Under the pieces are notes generated by a model. That model saw only the letters and a list, made by a program, of their open reading frames with translations, made no database searches and was not told where the DNA came from. Below, in pieces: positions 21,171-32,378 of a stretch of DNA of 64,000 nt; position 1 is the stretch's first letter, and each line of letters begins with the position of its first letter. The DNA is taken from NCBI GenBank assembly GCA_947396885.1, contig OX377202.1:85602408-85666407 (forward strand), read 5' to 3'. A program made the position numbers and the translations under genes. The DNA comes from Heligmosomoides polygyrus polygyrus (lineage: Eukaryota > Nematoda > Chromadorea > Rhabditida > Heligmosomidae).

Positions 21171-22847
21171 TCAGGTCACTTCATTAATTGGGCGTCTCAT
21201 ATCTAAACCAACTCTGAGTGAGTTATCCTTCTTCCGAACTACGACCAAATTATGAACCCAGTGGGTGTGCGATTCCTTCATAACACCCGCTTTAAGGAGC
21301 AGATTGATGTGTTTTTGAATTTCCTCGCGATATTTGGCGGGGACACGGTAAGGTCGAATCATACTAGGGGGGTCGTTAGTAGTATAGATATGTACCTTGC
21401 CAGCGGTGCAACTGCCGATATCGTATTGGTGACGCGAAAATACATCGGGATAGTTATCGAGAAGTGCGCGTAGCTGACTGCGTTGTTCATTATTGAGGTC
21501 GCAATTATCCAGGCTGACTACGTAGGTTGGGTCTGCTTCGTTCGTTTCAGTGACGCAAGCGACGGGAGTATGCGCCGGTAGCCACCCTGCACTTCTACCA
21601 GTGGCTTTGTCCTCACGGACCTCCGACGCGTTCGCAATGCGAGAGCCCGCGTATAAAGTTTGCGGCTGGTTAGTCGGGTTACTCGCCAGCAATCTTGGAT
21701 TGGATGAATTGATTATTGCGGGAGCTACGATGAGGTCCCTCTGAGATAATTGTGCTGACTGCGAAACCAAGACTAAATCTTTGTCAGGGCTTACATTTTG
21801 CACAACACACGAGACGATTTGCTCTGAGTTAGGAGGAATTTGTAACGTGTCGCTAACGCGCACGGGAAAGTCATCGTCCCTTGAGTAGTTGGAGGAGGAA
21901 TATATTTGTCCTAGAGGCAGCGTTACAGAGCCGAAAGAAACCGTCTTCGCCTTAAAGTCCATAATCATTTTCGGTAGTAATGAAAGTACGTCATTTCCTA
22001 TTATTACTTCATAAGCGGAGTTGATATTAGGAACACATAGACCTTTTGTAAAGTGAACGACTAGAGTCAACTCAATGTTTGCAATTTTCATTTTTACTAC
22101 TTTAGATCCGGCCATAGGAACTTGGGTGCCAGCCATACCTACTGCTTTTAGAGAAATAGGAGGATCAAGATGGAAGATACCGAGAGCTGAGCAGAGATCC
22201 TGGGCTGCTAGTGTGATACTGGAGCCGGTGTCAACTAAAGCTGACACGCTAACTCCGTTGACGGTAATACGGATATGGGCGGACATAGAGTGATCGGCAA
22301 GAGAGAGCGCGTAAACACGTGGGAATGAGGACTGTGGCTGGAGTTCCATAGATTCCTGGGGTGGGGTACTGTAACCCGTCTGTGATTGGTCGGCGCGTTG
22401 TAGGCCCCGCCTCCTTGGCCTGCTTAAGTTAGCCACGAGTTGAAAAAGGGCACCCGGGCTTTGAAAGGAGGCATAAAGGATGATCAGCCGCAATAAAATG
22501 TTAAGAGTCACAAAAGAACAACATGCAATGACCCAGGGTTTATAAAGGAGTGATGCGACATATGAGAATGAATTGAAAGGAGAAATAAGTGAAGGAAAAC
22601 CGTCAGGGGTTGAGTAGGCGTTATCCTGCGTGGTAGCAGCTATGCGCGCCTTAAGAGCCATTTCGTTGCCTTCGAATGCTGACCAAAGTTCCGTAAACTG
22701 CTGCTCCGGTACGAATTCGCTAATGTTTGTGATTACAAGGTTATGAAAGAGAGTAAGGGGTGGACGAAGTTCACTGGGAGGGCGATTAAAGGAATTATGG
22801 AGTACGGTAACTCTATCCCGTGGGACAGATTCATAAACGCCGGTCAA
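21171..22847 (-). pseudogene. Membrane segment, aspartic protease and RT start of the LTR element
   Basis: 558 codons with an unusual order. Residues 1-100 continue the glycoprotein-like region of the preceding ORF. Residues about 104-128 form one strongly hydrophobic membrane segment followed by basic residues (SRPRRRG). An aspartic protease with active-site DTGSS lies near 204, with its distal ILG-type region (VIIGNDVLSLL) near 285. From about 450 the RT fingers begin (PYRVPAKYREEI, GLDMRRPIN). A protease-RT joined downstream of a membrane anchor is not the standard gypsy layout, where protease directly follows gag. The ORF ends by a frame break near 21171. Confidence 0.85.
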
Positions 22848-24129
22848 CGGGAAGAATTTGTCACGGTATTGTTAAAGGCGAATTCAAAGAAATTATCGTT
22901 AGAACATGGAATTGGAACCGCCTCATGTGTGATAATATTAGTTAAAGGGTCGATAAAGGTATTCCAGCGAGATTTGTCCGGAAGAAATATTGAAATAGAT
23001 GGAAGAGAAAAACAAGAAGAATTAAACGTGGTGAGTGCGTACATGGACGGTGAAAGGCTTGCACAGGCCTTTGTGCGCACGATATTACCACCAAGATATT
23101 TTGCTTCAATATCGGTGCGTTGTAGAATATTACGCATGGCCAAAGTTGGATTTGCAGAAATGGAAGAGACCAGAGACGCGCTTAAGGAATTTACGGACTT
23201 GCAGAGGGCGGCAATGGCATGGTGAAACGAGGCGCCTAAAGAAAGCTGCATGTTATCTTCGACAGCTAAGAGCTGCGCGGCTAACTGGTTTGTGGTTGCA
23301 AGTCCCACCTTCTGCCTCACTGAGACGCCAGCTTGCCGTTTGGGACGAGGATACGGAAAAGATTCAATAGCATAACCTTGATCGGTAGGAATAAGAGAGT
23401 GACCACAATCGGAAACTGGCGGAGATGAGAGTGCGAACGATAGAGCAAATTCTTTGGAATCACTGAGCCACACCCTGTCGGCGAGCGTACCCTTCATCGA
23501 ACTAACATAAACATACTGGCAAGTCTCCTGCGAGTCGGGCGTCCATATGACCGCAGCTCCAGAGGCCATCGAACATTGCCCATCCTTGTATAAGCATCCA
23601 TTCAAGGGTCCGATGGAAATTTCCATTGATGTTGAGCCGTGGTAGGCGTATACCGTTGCCTGGAAAACAACGCAATTAGATACCGACGTAGTATAATCAG
23701 AGCAGCAATGGAAAGGAGCTGATGGCCAATTAATTTCCAATGTATTCAACGTTTTTAAGACGGTTCCAACCGCAATAAGATCGCCATGCGCACATGTTCT
23801 ATGGGATACCATGTGTTTGCAAGTGTCTGCGGAGACCGTTTGCTCCTGCGTAGTAATTTTCTGCGTGCGGGCGCCGAAAAAGTTTACAGAAAATATAGCT
23901 GTTTGCGTGACTATACGACAGACATGTGCTGGGCTCTTATACCGAATCGTATTTGGGCGGTAGACTTTCACTTTAAGAGGAGCTGCTGCCGCAGTCAGGA
24001 CGGAAGAATTCCTGTGCAGTTAATGTCAGAGGGCACTTTCCAATAGCTTACTGGAGCTTTATTAGAGCATAGAAGGGGTGGAGAAATTTGCGCACTGGAA
24101 ACCTGAGAAAGAACCGTTAAAGCTAACAT
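22844..24129 (-). pseudogene. Glycoprotein-like ORF between gag and protease, frameshifted
   Basis: The ATG at 24129 overlaps the gag stop (ATGTTAG). The first 40 or so codons begin with a hydrophobic signal-peptide-like stretch but run into a stop near 24000. The remainder is in another frame, 23971-22844, and a further frame change near 22847 leads into the membrane segment. The ectodomain is rich in spaced cysteines, has several N-X-S/T sites, and has a furin-type basic site (RPKR) near residue 210 of the 23971 frame. These are features of a surface fusion glycoprotein of the env type found in some nematode retroelements. The frames are broken, so no functional protein is implied. The location upstream of protease is the notable point. 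Confidence 0.7.
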
Positions 24130-25232
24130 GCAAATATAGGGCCAGCTAGAGGATGAGGAAGGGAGCGACCGACTACGTGACGGACGTATTCTTCCTCCTC
24201 AGCGTGAATGTTTAGGTTACGGGTTGCAAACGCTAAGTCCGCCAACGCGTTATTTCTTTCAATTAAGGCGGCTATGTGAGCATCTTTCTGCTCGTTAGTG
24301 AGCGGCTCTTGATGAACAATGGGCGTACTGTTATCATATGATTCGAGTGCCAAAACGTTCGAAGTAGTACGGCTATTGCTAGTCCTCGGATTTGTTTCTA
24401 ATCTGCGCTCCCGCTGGGGGATCGCGTTGCGCGCATCGCCGTACTGATTATTGCGCAACTGTGGATTTCTGGCTTGGCTAAATGGCGCTGCGTTAGGGCG
24501 CCAGCTGTTGCTACGATAAAATGGCCTTGGAGGAGCTAAATTGGCAGGGGGGAGGGTATAGCGGCAAAATGTCTGAATGTGTCCCATTCTGCCGCATCGG
24601 AAACATGTTACGTCAGAATTGGGGGCACGTTCATTTACTCGACGACTGAAACGAGAATAAGAATTAGAATTATTATTGCTAAGTGAAAAACTATTACCAA
24701 AGCCACCGCGCCTTTGATTAGATCTGGAAGTTCTACCGGCGTCGACTCTTGAGGTGCTAATGACATTAACTGGTGGTAAATGAGGTTGAGAACCTGGAAA
24801 AATACTCATGCTATTAGCCGCATCCGCGAGAAGCGACTCGTACGTAATGGCTTTTATTACTGCCTCATCAAAGGTGGCAGGGTTTGCCGCCTTCACATGG
24901 AAACGGAGGCTGGGTTTTAAGCGATCCACGAACTCGTCCAACAATCTTTCGTTTTGGGCATGCCTGGTTTGTCCCCGAGTTACCTTCTTTACAATATGCT
25001 TGAGTCTCTCAGCAAAAGCACGCGCGCCCTCCGTTTGACTTTGCCTGCAATCGCCTCGCGGACCGACACAGTTCCAGCGACTGCAATCGCTGTGCAAAGC
25101 GCAGCGACTCGGACAATCCCTGGAGTGACTCGGAGGTATGCCAGATGCCACAGACATCCTCTCCGGACCGGCCATTAACGTCATTGGTTTGTGCTGCGCA
25201 GTACTTCTGTCTCTCAGATTGCTCCTCCGCAA
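24123..25232 (-). CDS. Gag of the LTR element, 5'-truncated
   Basis: The recognisable gag runs from about 25040 to 24123. A helical capsid-type region is seen (AFAERLKHIVKKV, LLDEFVDRLKPSLRFHV), then a zinc knuckle CX2CX4HX4C (CFRCGRMGHIQTFC) near residue 207, then an Asn/Arg-rich linker. The first 60 or so residues of the open frame come from unrelated flanking DNA, so the native gag start, primer-binding site and 5' LTR are missing. The stop overlaps the ATG of the next ORF. Gag would package the RNA. Confidence 0.85.
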   Translation of the reverse strand: MRRSNLRDRSTAQHKPMTLMAGPERMSVASGIPPSHSRDCPSRCALHSDCSRWNCVGPRGDCRQSQTEGARAFAERLKHIVKKVTRGQTRHAQNERLLDEFVDRLKPSLRFHVKAANPATFDEAVIKAITYESLLADAANSMSIFPGSQPHLPPVNVISTSRVDAGRTSRSNQRRGGFGNSFSLSNNNSNSYSRFSRRVNERAPNSDVTCFRCGRMGHIQTFCRYTLPPANLAPPRPFYRSNSWRPNAAPFSQARNPQLRNNQYGDARNAIPQRERRLETNPRTSNSRTTSNVLALESYDNSTPIVHQEPLTNEQKDAHIAALIERNNALADLAFATRNLNIHAEEEEYVRHVVGRSLPHPLAGPIFAC

Positions 25233-25739
25233 CCGTTCTCATGCTCAACAGCTAGCATTTCCAGATGTAGTTGACATGCCTTCCGAAGCCAGATTCCCCT
25301 CACTCGTTTCTTCTTACTGGATCTAATTGCTGGTCAGCCTTTACTGGTCTTTCCTCCCCTCTTTAGTCCCACAACTTCCTATTCCCAACTCCTCCCCACC
25401 TCCTTGTGTGCACTATTGAGCCCCTATTTTACTCTTCTTGCTAAATTCTCCGTCCTGGCCCCTCCTCCAGGTTGTTCCTTTCCTTCCTGGTCGCTCTCCT
25501 GGTTCACTCTAGAGGTCTCCCTTACTGCCCTTCTCTTCCCCTTATTGGTTCTCCCATGCTCACGGCAGACATCGGTGACACGTATTCACAATCAGGACGC
25601 TTGTTGCGCGACGTAGTGGGCCCGTCTTCTGGATCCAGAAGCTCAGAAGAGACGTCTTCCGAATCCAGAAGCTCAGAAGCGCGAGCAATCGCCGCTGTGT
25701 CGAGCATGAAGAGGCTATGCATATGGCAGATTTCCTGTT
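25155..25739. repeat. CT-rich R-family repeat, middle part
   Basis: Matches 51970-52345 and then 53509-53640 (GGTTTGTGCTGCGCA near the start, then CT-rich, then CATGCTCACGGCAGACATC). Together with 13786-13950 it is one repeat copy split by the LTR element. Its right end is the target of the RTE copy at 25740. Non-coding. Confidence 0.75.
25723..25739. repeat. 17-bp target duplication of RTE copy 1
   Basis: ATGGCAGATTTCCTGTT at 25723-25739 recurs at 28560-28576 with one substitution, so this LINE copy has complete, identifiable ends. Confidence 0.88.
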
Positions 25740-25750
25740 CTTCTTCTTCT

Positions 25751-26970
25751 TCAGCGTCTGTCCTGCTTCGTAGCGGGGTCCGCTATTCTGGTGTCATGAC
25801 GCCACCTCTCCCGATCCAGCGCTAGATCAGGGTGGACACCAGCAACCTTCATGCCTATATGTAAAGTGTCAGACCAGCGCTGCTTTGGACGCCCTCTAGG
25901 CCGCTTTCCTACCACCTCGAACTTAAGGCCTATCTTGCGGACGCTATCTTCCCATCCACGCAGAACGTGGCCGTACCATCGTAAGCGAGCTTCGCGCATC
26001 TTGTCCGCTATCGGCGCGACACCGAACTTCTGCCGAATAGCTTCGTTTCGGATGCGGTCCATGCGCGTGACTCCAGCCGTCCAGCGCAGCATATTCGTCT
26101 CCATGACGCTGAGGCGCGTTTTAACCTCCTCGGTCGCAGGCCAACACTCAGCACCGTACATCACTACCGGCCGGACGACGGTTCTATATATTTTTGACTT
26201 CAAGCGCTCTGGTATCTTCCTATCGCAGAGCACGCCAGTCAACGAGCGTCACTTGGACCAAGCTGCACTCACGCGTGAGTTCACTTCAGTCATCAGATTG
26301 CCATCAGATGCTACTGCTGATCCCAAGTACTTAAAAACCGAAGTGCGTGGGAGCTCGATGCCGCTAACCTTGATGGAGCTGGACTCATTAACGTCTGTCG
26401 TTAGATACTCGGTCTTCTTCACGTTCAATCCAAACTGCTCCAAGCGATCACACCAAGCTTGCGCCTCTCGTCGAGTTCACTTTTGTGTTCGCAAGCGAGC
26501 ATCACGTCATCAGAATAAAGCAGTGTCCAGGGGACAGGCTTCTGAAGATCTCGTGTAATGGCGTCCATCACGACAACAAAAAGTAGTGGGGAAAGCGCAG
26601 AACCCTAGTGTACCCCGACAGAGATGGAGAACTCCATCGAGGTTCCGGCTGCAGCTTGGACTCTACTCTTTGGGCAAGAGTAGAGGATTCGCACCCACTC
26701 TATGAGCTCTTCAGGAACTCCATGTCGTCGCAGGGCGTACCGTATCACTTCACGCGGTACGCGGTCAAAGGCCTTCTCCAAGTCGAGGAGGGCGATATGC
26801 ACCGGCTTCTGTCTCTCGCGATGCTTCTCCACCAGGAGGCGGGCGGCGTGTATAGCATCAATGGTCCCACAACCAGACACAAAGCCGCACTGGTTGGCGG
26901 AGAGCTTGACGATTTCACGGATTCTTCTATCGAGGATTCGCTCGAAGATCTTCATGCTGTGCGAAAGCAA
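25751..26970 (-). pseudogene. Reverse transcriptase and C-terminal domain of RTE copy 1
   Basis: RT segments: MKIFERILDRRI, NQCGFVSGCGTIDAI, LLDLEKAFDRVPRE. The catalytic YADD-type motif region at about 26510 is disrupted by a frame change. The C-terminal domain (GAECWPATEEVKTRLSVMET, LRWYGHVLRG, RPRGRPKQRW) is well preserved in the frame 26242-25751. Confidence 0.87.
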
Positions 26971-27662
26971 GCGAATCGGACGGTAATTGAAGCAGTCCGC
27001 AGGACTGCCCTTCTTCTTCCAAATCGGAATCGTTGTGCGTTCTTGCGGTCCATAAGAAGATGGCCGTTCTTATCATTGATGCCGAATAACTTTTCATTGT
27101 CCTCGGTCTGCCGATGGCGATTCTTAGCGAGCCGGTACCACTCGCCATCGCGTGACTCGAGCTTCTCGTTGACATCTCCATAATGAGTGGCTTTTGCAAC
27201 AGCCACGGCCTTCTTTGCAGCTTTCCTCGCTTCTTGGTACTTCCGCCAATTATCGGCTGTCTTTTCGCCGAGAAAGACGTGATAGAGCGACTTCTTCTCT
27301 CGAACTTTCCCTTCACGTTGTTTGTCTACAACCATGCCTGCTTGTCGACCTTTCGTCGCCCAGGCTTCGTAATGCCGAGTTCCGACTGTGCAGCTTGACG
27401 TATCGCGTCGGTCGTCATCTTCCAAGTTTCGTCGACAGTGTGACCGTCGGTAACCGCACGCGAGGAATCACGCCTGCTTCCTTCTCTCTCATTCGCCACC
27501 ACTTTATTCTTGGTGCACCGCATCGCTCGACCTGCTTCTGCCTTGGAGGGGCGATCTTTAGGGTGCAGATCAGCGGTCGATGCTGCGGCGCAATCGTCTC
27601 ATACGGCACGATCTTCGCATCTGTGACAAGACCTCGGTCGCGGTCTTTCACAAGGGTAAAGT

Positions 27663-28259
27663 CTATCTGAGTTTTGGTGCCCCACTATAGTATGAGATGA
27701 GGTGGGAGTCGCGTTTTCGGAAGACGATGTTCACTATGGAGAGGTCATGCGATTTCGCATAATCAAGAATAAGCTCACCATCGGCGTTACGTGACCCGTA
27801 CTCGAAACCACCATGACAGCTGTAACCGTCCTTCGTAGCACCTACGTGCCCATTAAGGTCACCAGCGACTATGATGACATCTTTCGACGGTACCTCTCCT
27901 GTCTTCTCATCAAGTAGGCTCCAAAACTCATCTTTGGCTTGCTCTGAGCAGCCGGCATACGCAGAGAAGCAGTGATAGAGTCGCTCATTAGCGGCGACAA
28001 TGATCTTCATTAATCGATCGTCAAAGCGTTCGACGCTTACAATCGAGTCACGAAATCGTTCGGAGAAGATTACACCAACACCACTGGTGGTCCTGGGACT
28101 TCCACATAGAACGGCCTTGAAGCCACGTCCTATGTCCCTTGACTTGCGGCAAGACCACCTCGTCTCCTGCACCACACAGAAATCAACTCTTCTACGCTCC
28201 AGTGCTTCAACCAACTCGCACGAGCGGCCCGTCAACGTACCCACATTCAGCGTTGCCAC
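27663..28259 (-). pseudogene. Endonuclease domain of RTE copy 1
   Basis: 198 codons from TLNVGTLTGRSCELV through VVQETRW (catalytic Glu), the GVGVIFS segment and VAGDLNGHVG. The frame breaks before the terminal SDH-type motif. This supplies the part that is deleted from the sister copy at 55646-58112. Confidence 0.85.
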
Positions 28260-28576
28260 GCAGGTCCTGCTTACGTTACGGGACTTTTGGACTAGCTCAG
28301 TTGCCCCCGATGCCGTCCTCGCATCAGGGACCCTCGCATACTTCTCACACTCGCCGGGCTTTGCGAGTGCGCGTCGGCTCCCGCGGACGCCGTAGCACTA
28401 TCTCGAAATACATGAACTGTCATACACCATGTGATGTGACATGGGTCTTCGTAGGCCGGCCTGCCACAAGGGCCTGTTGCCTGCATTCGAATGTCCGTGC
28501 TTAGCTTAGCTCACCAAACGAGCAGTTTCCAGTGGCACCACGAGGAGGAACGGACAACCATGGCAGATTTCTTGTT

Positions 28577-29622
28577 ATCCAATTCCATGACGGCTCCCTT
28601 CTCGTTGGTTCTCGTTCTGATCCCGCCTCCAGGTCCCTTCTTCCATGTAGATTCCTTCATCCATCCCTCGGGATCCTCCTTACTAATCTACCCCAATTAA
28701 ATAGCCCTCCCACGCTCACGACACGAAGACGGCGAGCGAACGCCCATTGCGCGACATCGGTATCACATCTTCTAAATCTGGTCTCTCTTACTGGTAATGG
28801 ATCCCCTTGATGATCCTCCTTACTGCCCCCCCCCCCTGATTGGTAACTCCATACTGGTCCCTCTTCATTGCCTGAACCTTTCTTGGTGCCATCTCCTGGC
28901 CTGCTTCATCGTTTCCGCTATTGACTCCCACCATCCCGATGCCTTCTCCAGGTCGCTCCCTCCTGGTCGCTGACGGTTCTCCACCCTCGATGTCCCCCTT
29001 TTTACTCTTTCCCCTTTAGTGGTCTTCTAATGCTAATGGCACGAAGTCGGCTTCTGAGTCTGGACGCTCAGAAACGCCCGTAGGTGCTGCTGTGTTAAGC
29101 AGTAAAGCGCTGTGCTTTCCCTGATGCAGCAACATCCCACGTATAATAGCAAATTTTGCCCGCGCTGTAGATGACGAGGCATATCTCACCCAGGTTAGAT
29201 CACTCCCGCTCTGGATGATGCGGCGTATCTCACTTAGCTTAGATAACTCTAACGTCATCGACCGCTAACTCAATTATATAGGGGTAGATAGATATAGTGG
29301 ACGGTGTCTCCTCTTCTGACTCCAGACGGTTGTGGTGCGACGAAGGGAACCCGTCTTCTGGATTCGGGCACTCAGAAACGCGCGCAGACGCCGCTGTGTC
29401 AAGCAGGAGGAGGATGCGCTTGTTCTGCTGCAACAACATCCCATGTTGAACGGAAAACGTTGCCCGCGTGAGGTACGCAGAGGCGTCGCAAAGGGTTCCA
29501 TGAGATTGCGCGGGTTCGCGAGGCGTATCTCAGCCAGGTTTCTAACCTGAGTGAGATACACCTCATCATCTACAGGGCGTGGAGTTAACTCAGCTATATA
29601 GTGGTAGACAGATAATAGGTTA
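28577..29622. repeat. CT-rich and R-family repeat DNA
   Basis: The continuation of the repeat interrupted by RTE copy 1. At 29040-29200 and 29330-29480 there are two related modules (CAGACGCCGCTGTGTCAAGCA, CAACATCCCATGTTGAACGG types) that also occur at 53540-53700. No gene. Confidence 0.65.
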
Positions 29623-30254
29623 GGATATCAACTTCGTGATTGACTTCTGCGTGGAATGTTGGCTTGTAGACATGTCTTCAACGGTGTGATACAAACAATT
29701 TTTTCTTCAAAAAATGAGCTCTTCTAGAAGGTATTTAGACGACATAGATGAATTTTAAGTGACATTTTAACCTGGAAATAACCTTTCACAGCTTCGCCGC
29801 AGGTTAAGAATTAATTTTCAGTTTCAATTTTGAAGAATATCGCATCAACAGTAGTCTGGTCGATCTGGGTGCTCCGCTCGTCCGTCAGTCCGCCGACGAC
29901 GACCTCCTTCGGGCCGTTGTCCGCTACCTTGTCCGACGAGTGTCACAGCGTGAGCGGAGACGACGAGCAGGGGGATGACGCCGCGTATGGCCACCTGGGC
30001 GCTCGGCCGCGGCTCCTACAACCAGCCGATACGAAGGCCGTCTTCCCCCGACAGCATCGCCGATGGAAGTGTATAGCATTGCTTGAAGGTCACTCACGAA
30101 CTTTTTTCTCCGGCTACTTTAGCACATTCTGAGTGCAGTACGAGTGGGACTAGGGTAAGACGCTTCTAAACCAGGATATCTTCGATGCATAGACTGCGGT
30201 GTGATTGTGAACATTTCATTTTCCCAGCGGAAGCGCAGCCAAGCACTAGGATTA

Positions 30255-30553
30255 AAGGATAAAGGATAAACGATAAAGGACGGCGTTACTCAATCCCTTT
30301 TGGGATGCGCCAGCGCATTCTACTTCTACGGGATGTCGTGGAGGCGACATGGATGCGTACTTGGCCATACAATGACTTGCGGTGGCCAGCCGATGAACAA
30401 GTCAGCGCTTTATCCTTCCCAGACAAGTCTGGTACCAATTCACCGACCCCGGAGGGATGGAAGGCTTGGTTGGCCCGGGCGGGAAATCCGAACCAGGAAC
30501 CTGGTATCGGGTGCACGCGACAGTCGCGCCTCCTCCGACTGCGCTACACGCGC
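30255..30553 (-). mobile_element. tRNA-derived SINE with 16-bp target duplication
   Basis: Flanked by CCAAGCACTAGGATTA at 30239-30254 and 30554-30569. The uninterrupted target is present in the IR2 right arm near 62970. On the minus strand it starts with a tRNA head (GCGCGTGTAGCGCAGTCGG, an A box; GGTTCGGATTTCC, a B box), continues with a body containing GGTCGGTGAATTGGTACC, and ends in CTTTATCC repeats. The repeat tail resembles RTE tails, so mobilisation by an RTE enzyme is likely but inferred. Confidence 0.9.
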
Positions 30554-32228
30554 CCAAGCACTAGGATTACGCTAGAATAATTACCTCTGGTGGGAAAAAA
30601 GCAAGAAACTCATCGCTGATGGGTGACCGTCCCAATCTTATTGCGCCTAATGCTGTTGTTGTGTGCTGTAATGTGCTTATATTAACACATACACAACACA
30701 TTCCGTCAACCTGATAAGGCACACACTTCTTATCCCCTATGACGCGAATAGTGCCCACTGTCCGAAGCAGTAACATCCGCTTCCACTTGGGCTCCTACCG
30801 TAACTTTGGGATGTAACCTAACCAGGTCTTTGTAACTTCCTATGTACTTCTTTGTTTTTATTTTATTTATTTATTTATTTATTTATTTATGCGCCCATGG
30901 AGGGCACGCTAAATTTAAGTGATCCATGGTTCAATAACAAGAAAAAGAACGCAATGGAACAAAACGGAGGGAAACTATTAAACTATTAGAACAAACAAAG
31001 CGACCAAACAAATAAACGACTAGAATCATGGAGTGGGGGGCATAAGCACAGGTGCAGGCAAGGCGTATTCAGGACAACGTCTACTGCTCTTCCAAAGTAT
31101 AGATGGTCGGCAGAAAGCTGAAGGGATAGAAGACGGTTGCCGTACCATTTAAAAGCTGTAGGAGAGCTGCCTATGCCAAAGAAGCATGAATCGCAATAGG
31201 TGAAGCCCTCCCTACCGGAAGTGGCTCCTAGGGACTCTACCTGGTTGTGAAACACGATGAGACCGGTCAGTTATTATTGGAGGGTTATTGCTAGAAAGGC
31301 AGAACAAATGCTAACAGATTGGTTTCGCCAGCCACGGAACTGCGAAGAAGTGTCGTTTGGTAGGCTAGATTAGTGTGCTGCCTTTGAGAAATAGTTTGCC
31401 TTGCATTCACTCAATGTTTTCAAGAAGTTTGAGTAAAGTGCTCCTCCCGCGTTCCATATTTTTTTCAGATAATGAAAAACTGTGATGTTAACCGCGAGCT
31501 GAATCCCCCACTTCATGAACCTGCACTCATTTCAGTTTTCGTTTTTCTACAATGTCCTATCTAATGAACCAACAATGCTTGATAAGAAGAGATCTACGAG
31601 TTATCTCATTATCTCTTCCGTCAGAAAAACATCGCCCTCCAACGTACACCTTCGGTAGGACTCATTTTACTAGAGACATGTTCTTATTCAAGTGGTCAAG
31701 AGGTGGTTGGTCTTCTCATACAATCATATGCAGAACTGCGTTGCAGGAGTTGACTGCAACGACACTGCACATAGAACAAATCAGGTGCTATCTAACGTAA
31801 ATGCAAGCTCAAAGGGTTGGTGTGCGATCTCTAATGTTTTCCACAGCTAGTAGCTCTGCCCAAGGCTTAGTAGGCATTGGTGTCTTTACATTTTTATTGT
31901 ACACGCAGTCGTGGTAATCGTTTCCGCTTTAAATCTCTTGACACTAATTTACAGAAGTTATGAAGGCGCAAATAAGGTCGGGGGGGGGGTCACCAAAGCA
32001 TGCCACGGCGGAACTGCGTGGCGAGTAGCTACATGCTGGAATGTAAATTCAGTCTTATCTCTTCGCTTCGATTACAGATCCGCGTGTTATTTGCTTTCGT
32101 ATTGGGCACGGACGGAACTCCAGGTTGTAGGCAATTTTATCACGAATGCGTTATTCGAGCCACAGCCTGCAGTCCCTTCCTCTGTCTAAATCTGTGCCCT
32201 AGAATTAGGCTGGGAAGCGGCTCCCAGT

Positions 32229-32279
32229 CTCAGTTCTGTGCTCACTCGAGGGTGTGGCTCGAGTGAGCACAGAACTGAG
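32229..32279. repeat. 22-bp hairpin, 7-base loop (IR2 left)
   Basis: Arms 32229-32250 and 32258-32279 are exact complements around GGTGTGG. The same hairpin is present in the right arm at 61211-61261, so it predates separation of the two arms. Confidence 0.9.
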
Positions 32280-32378
32280 CTATAGCGTTGTTTGATCGTT
32301 TCCTCTTTCCTTTACTCTCACTGTGCATTGTCTTTTTTCGTGCTAGTGACATTTTTATAAGGTGGCCCCCCGATACTA

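Larger units (their letters stand above)
25740..28559 (-). mobile_element. RTE-type LINE, copy 1, internally deleted
   Basis: Minus strand, starts at 28559 and ends in a GAAGAAGAAG tail at 25740. Endonuclease 28259-27663 (TLNVGTLTG, QETRW, AGDLNGHVG), linker 27651-27060, RT 26970-26605 (LLDLEKAFDRVP), C-terminal domain 26443-25751. Relative to the sister copy at 55646-58112 about 300 bases are missing near 27050, between the linker and the RT fingers. Several frameshifts and stops are also present. It belongs to a different family from the LINE at 8975-11838. Confidence 0.9.

Noticed and set aside
13951..25155. Short target duplication of the LTR element
   Set aside because: Only weak similarity (GCATC against ACATC) at the presumed ends, and the 5' LTR is missing, so no duplication can be claimed.
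25037..25232. Native gag N-terminus
   Set aside because: The stretch belongs to flanking repeat DNA; gag-like sequence begins only at about 25040.
25851..26558. 235-codon plus-strand frame
   Set aside because: Antisense to RTE copy 1; the mirror frame appears against RTE copy 2 at 57327-58004.
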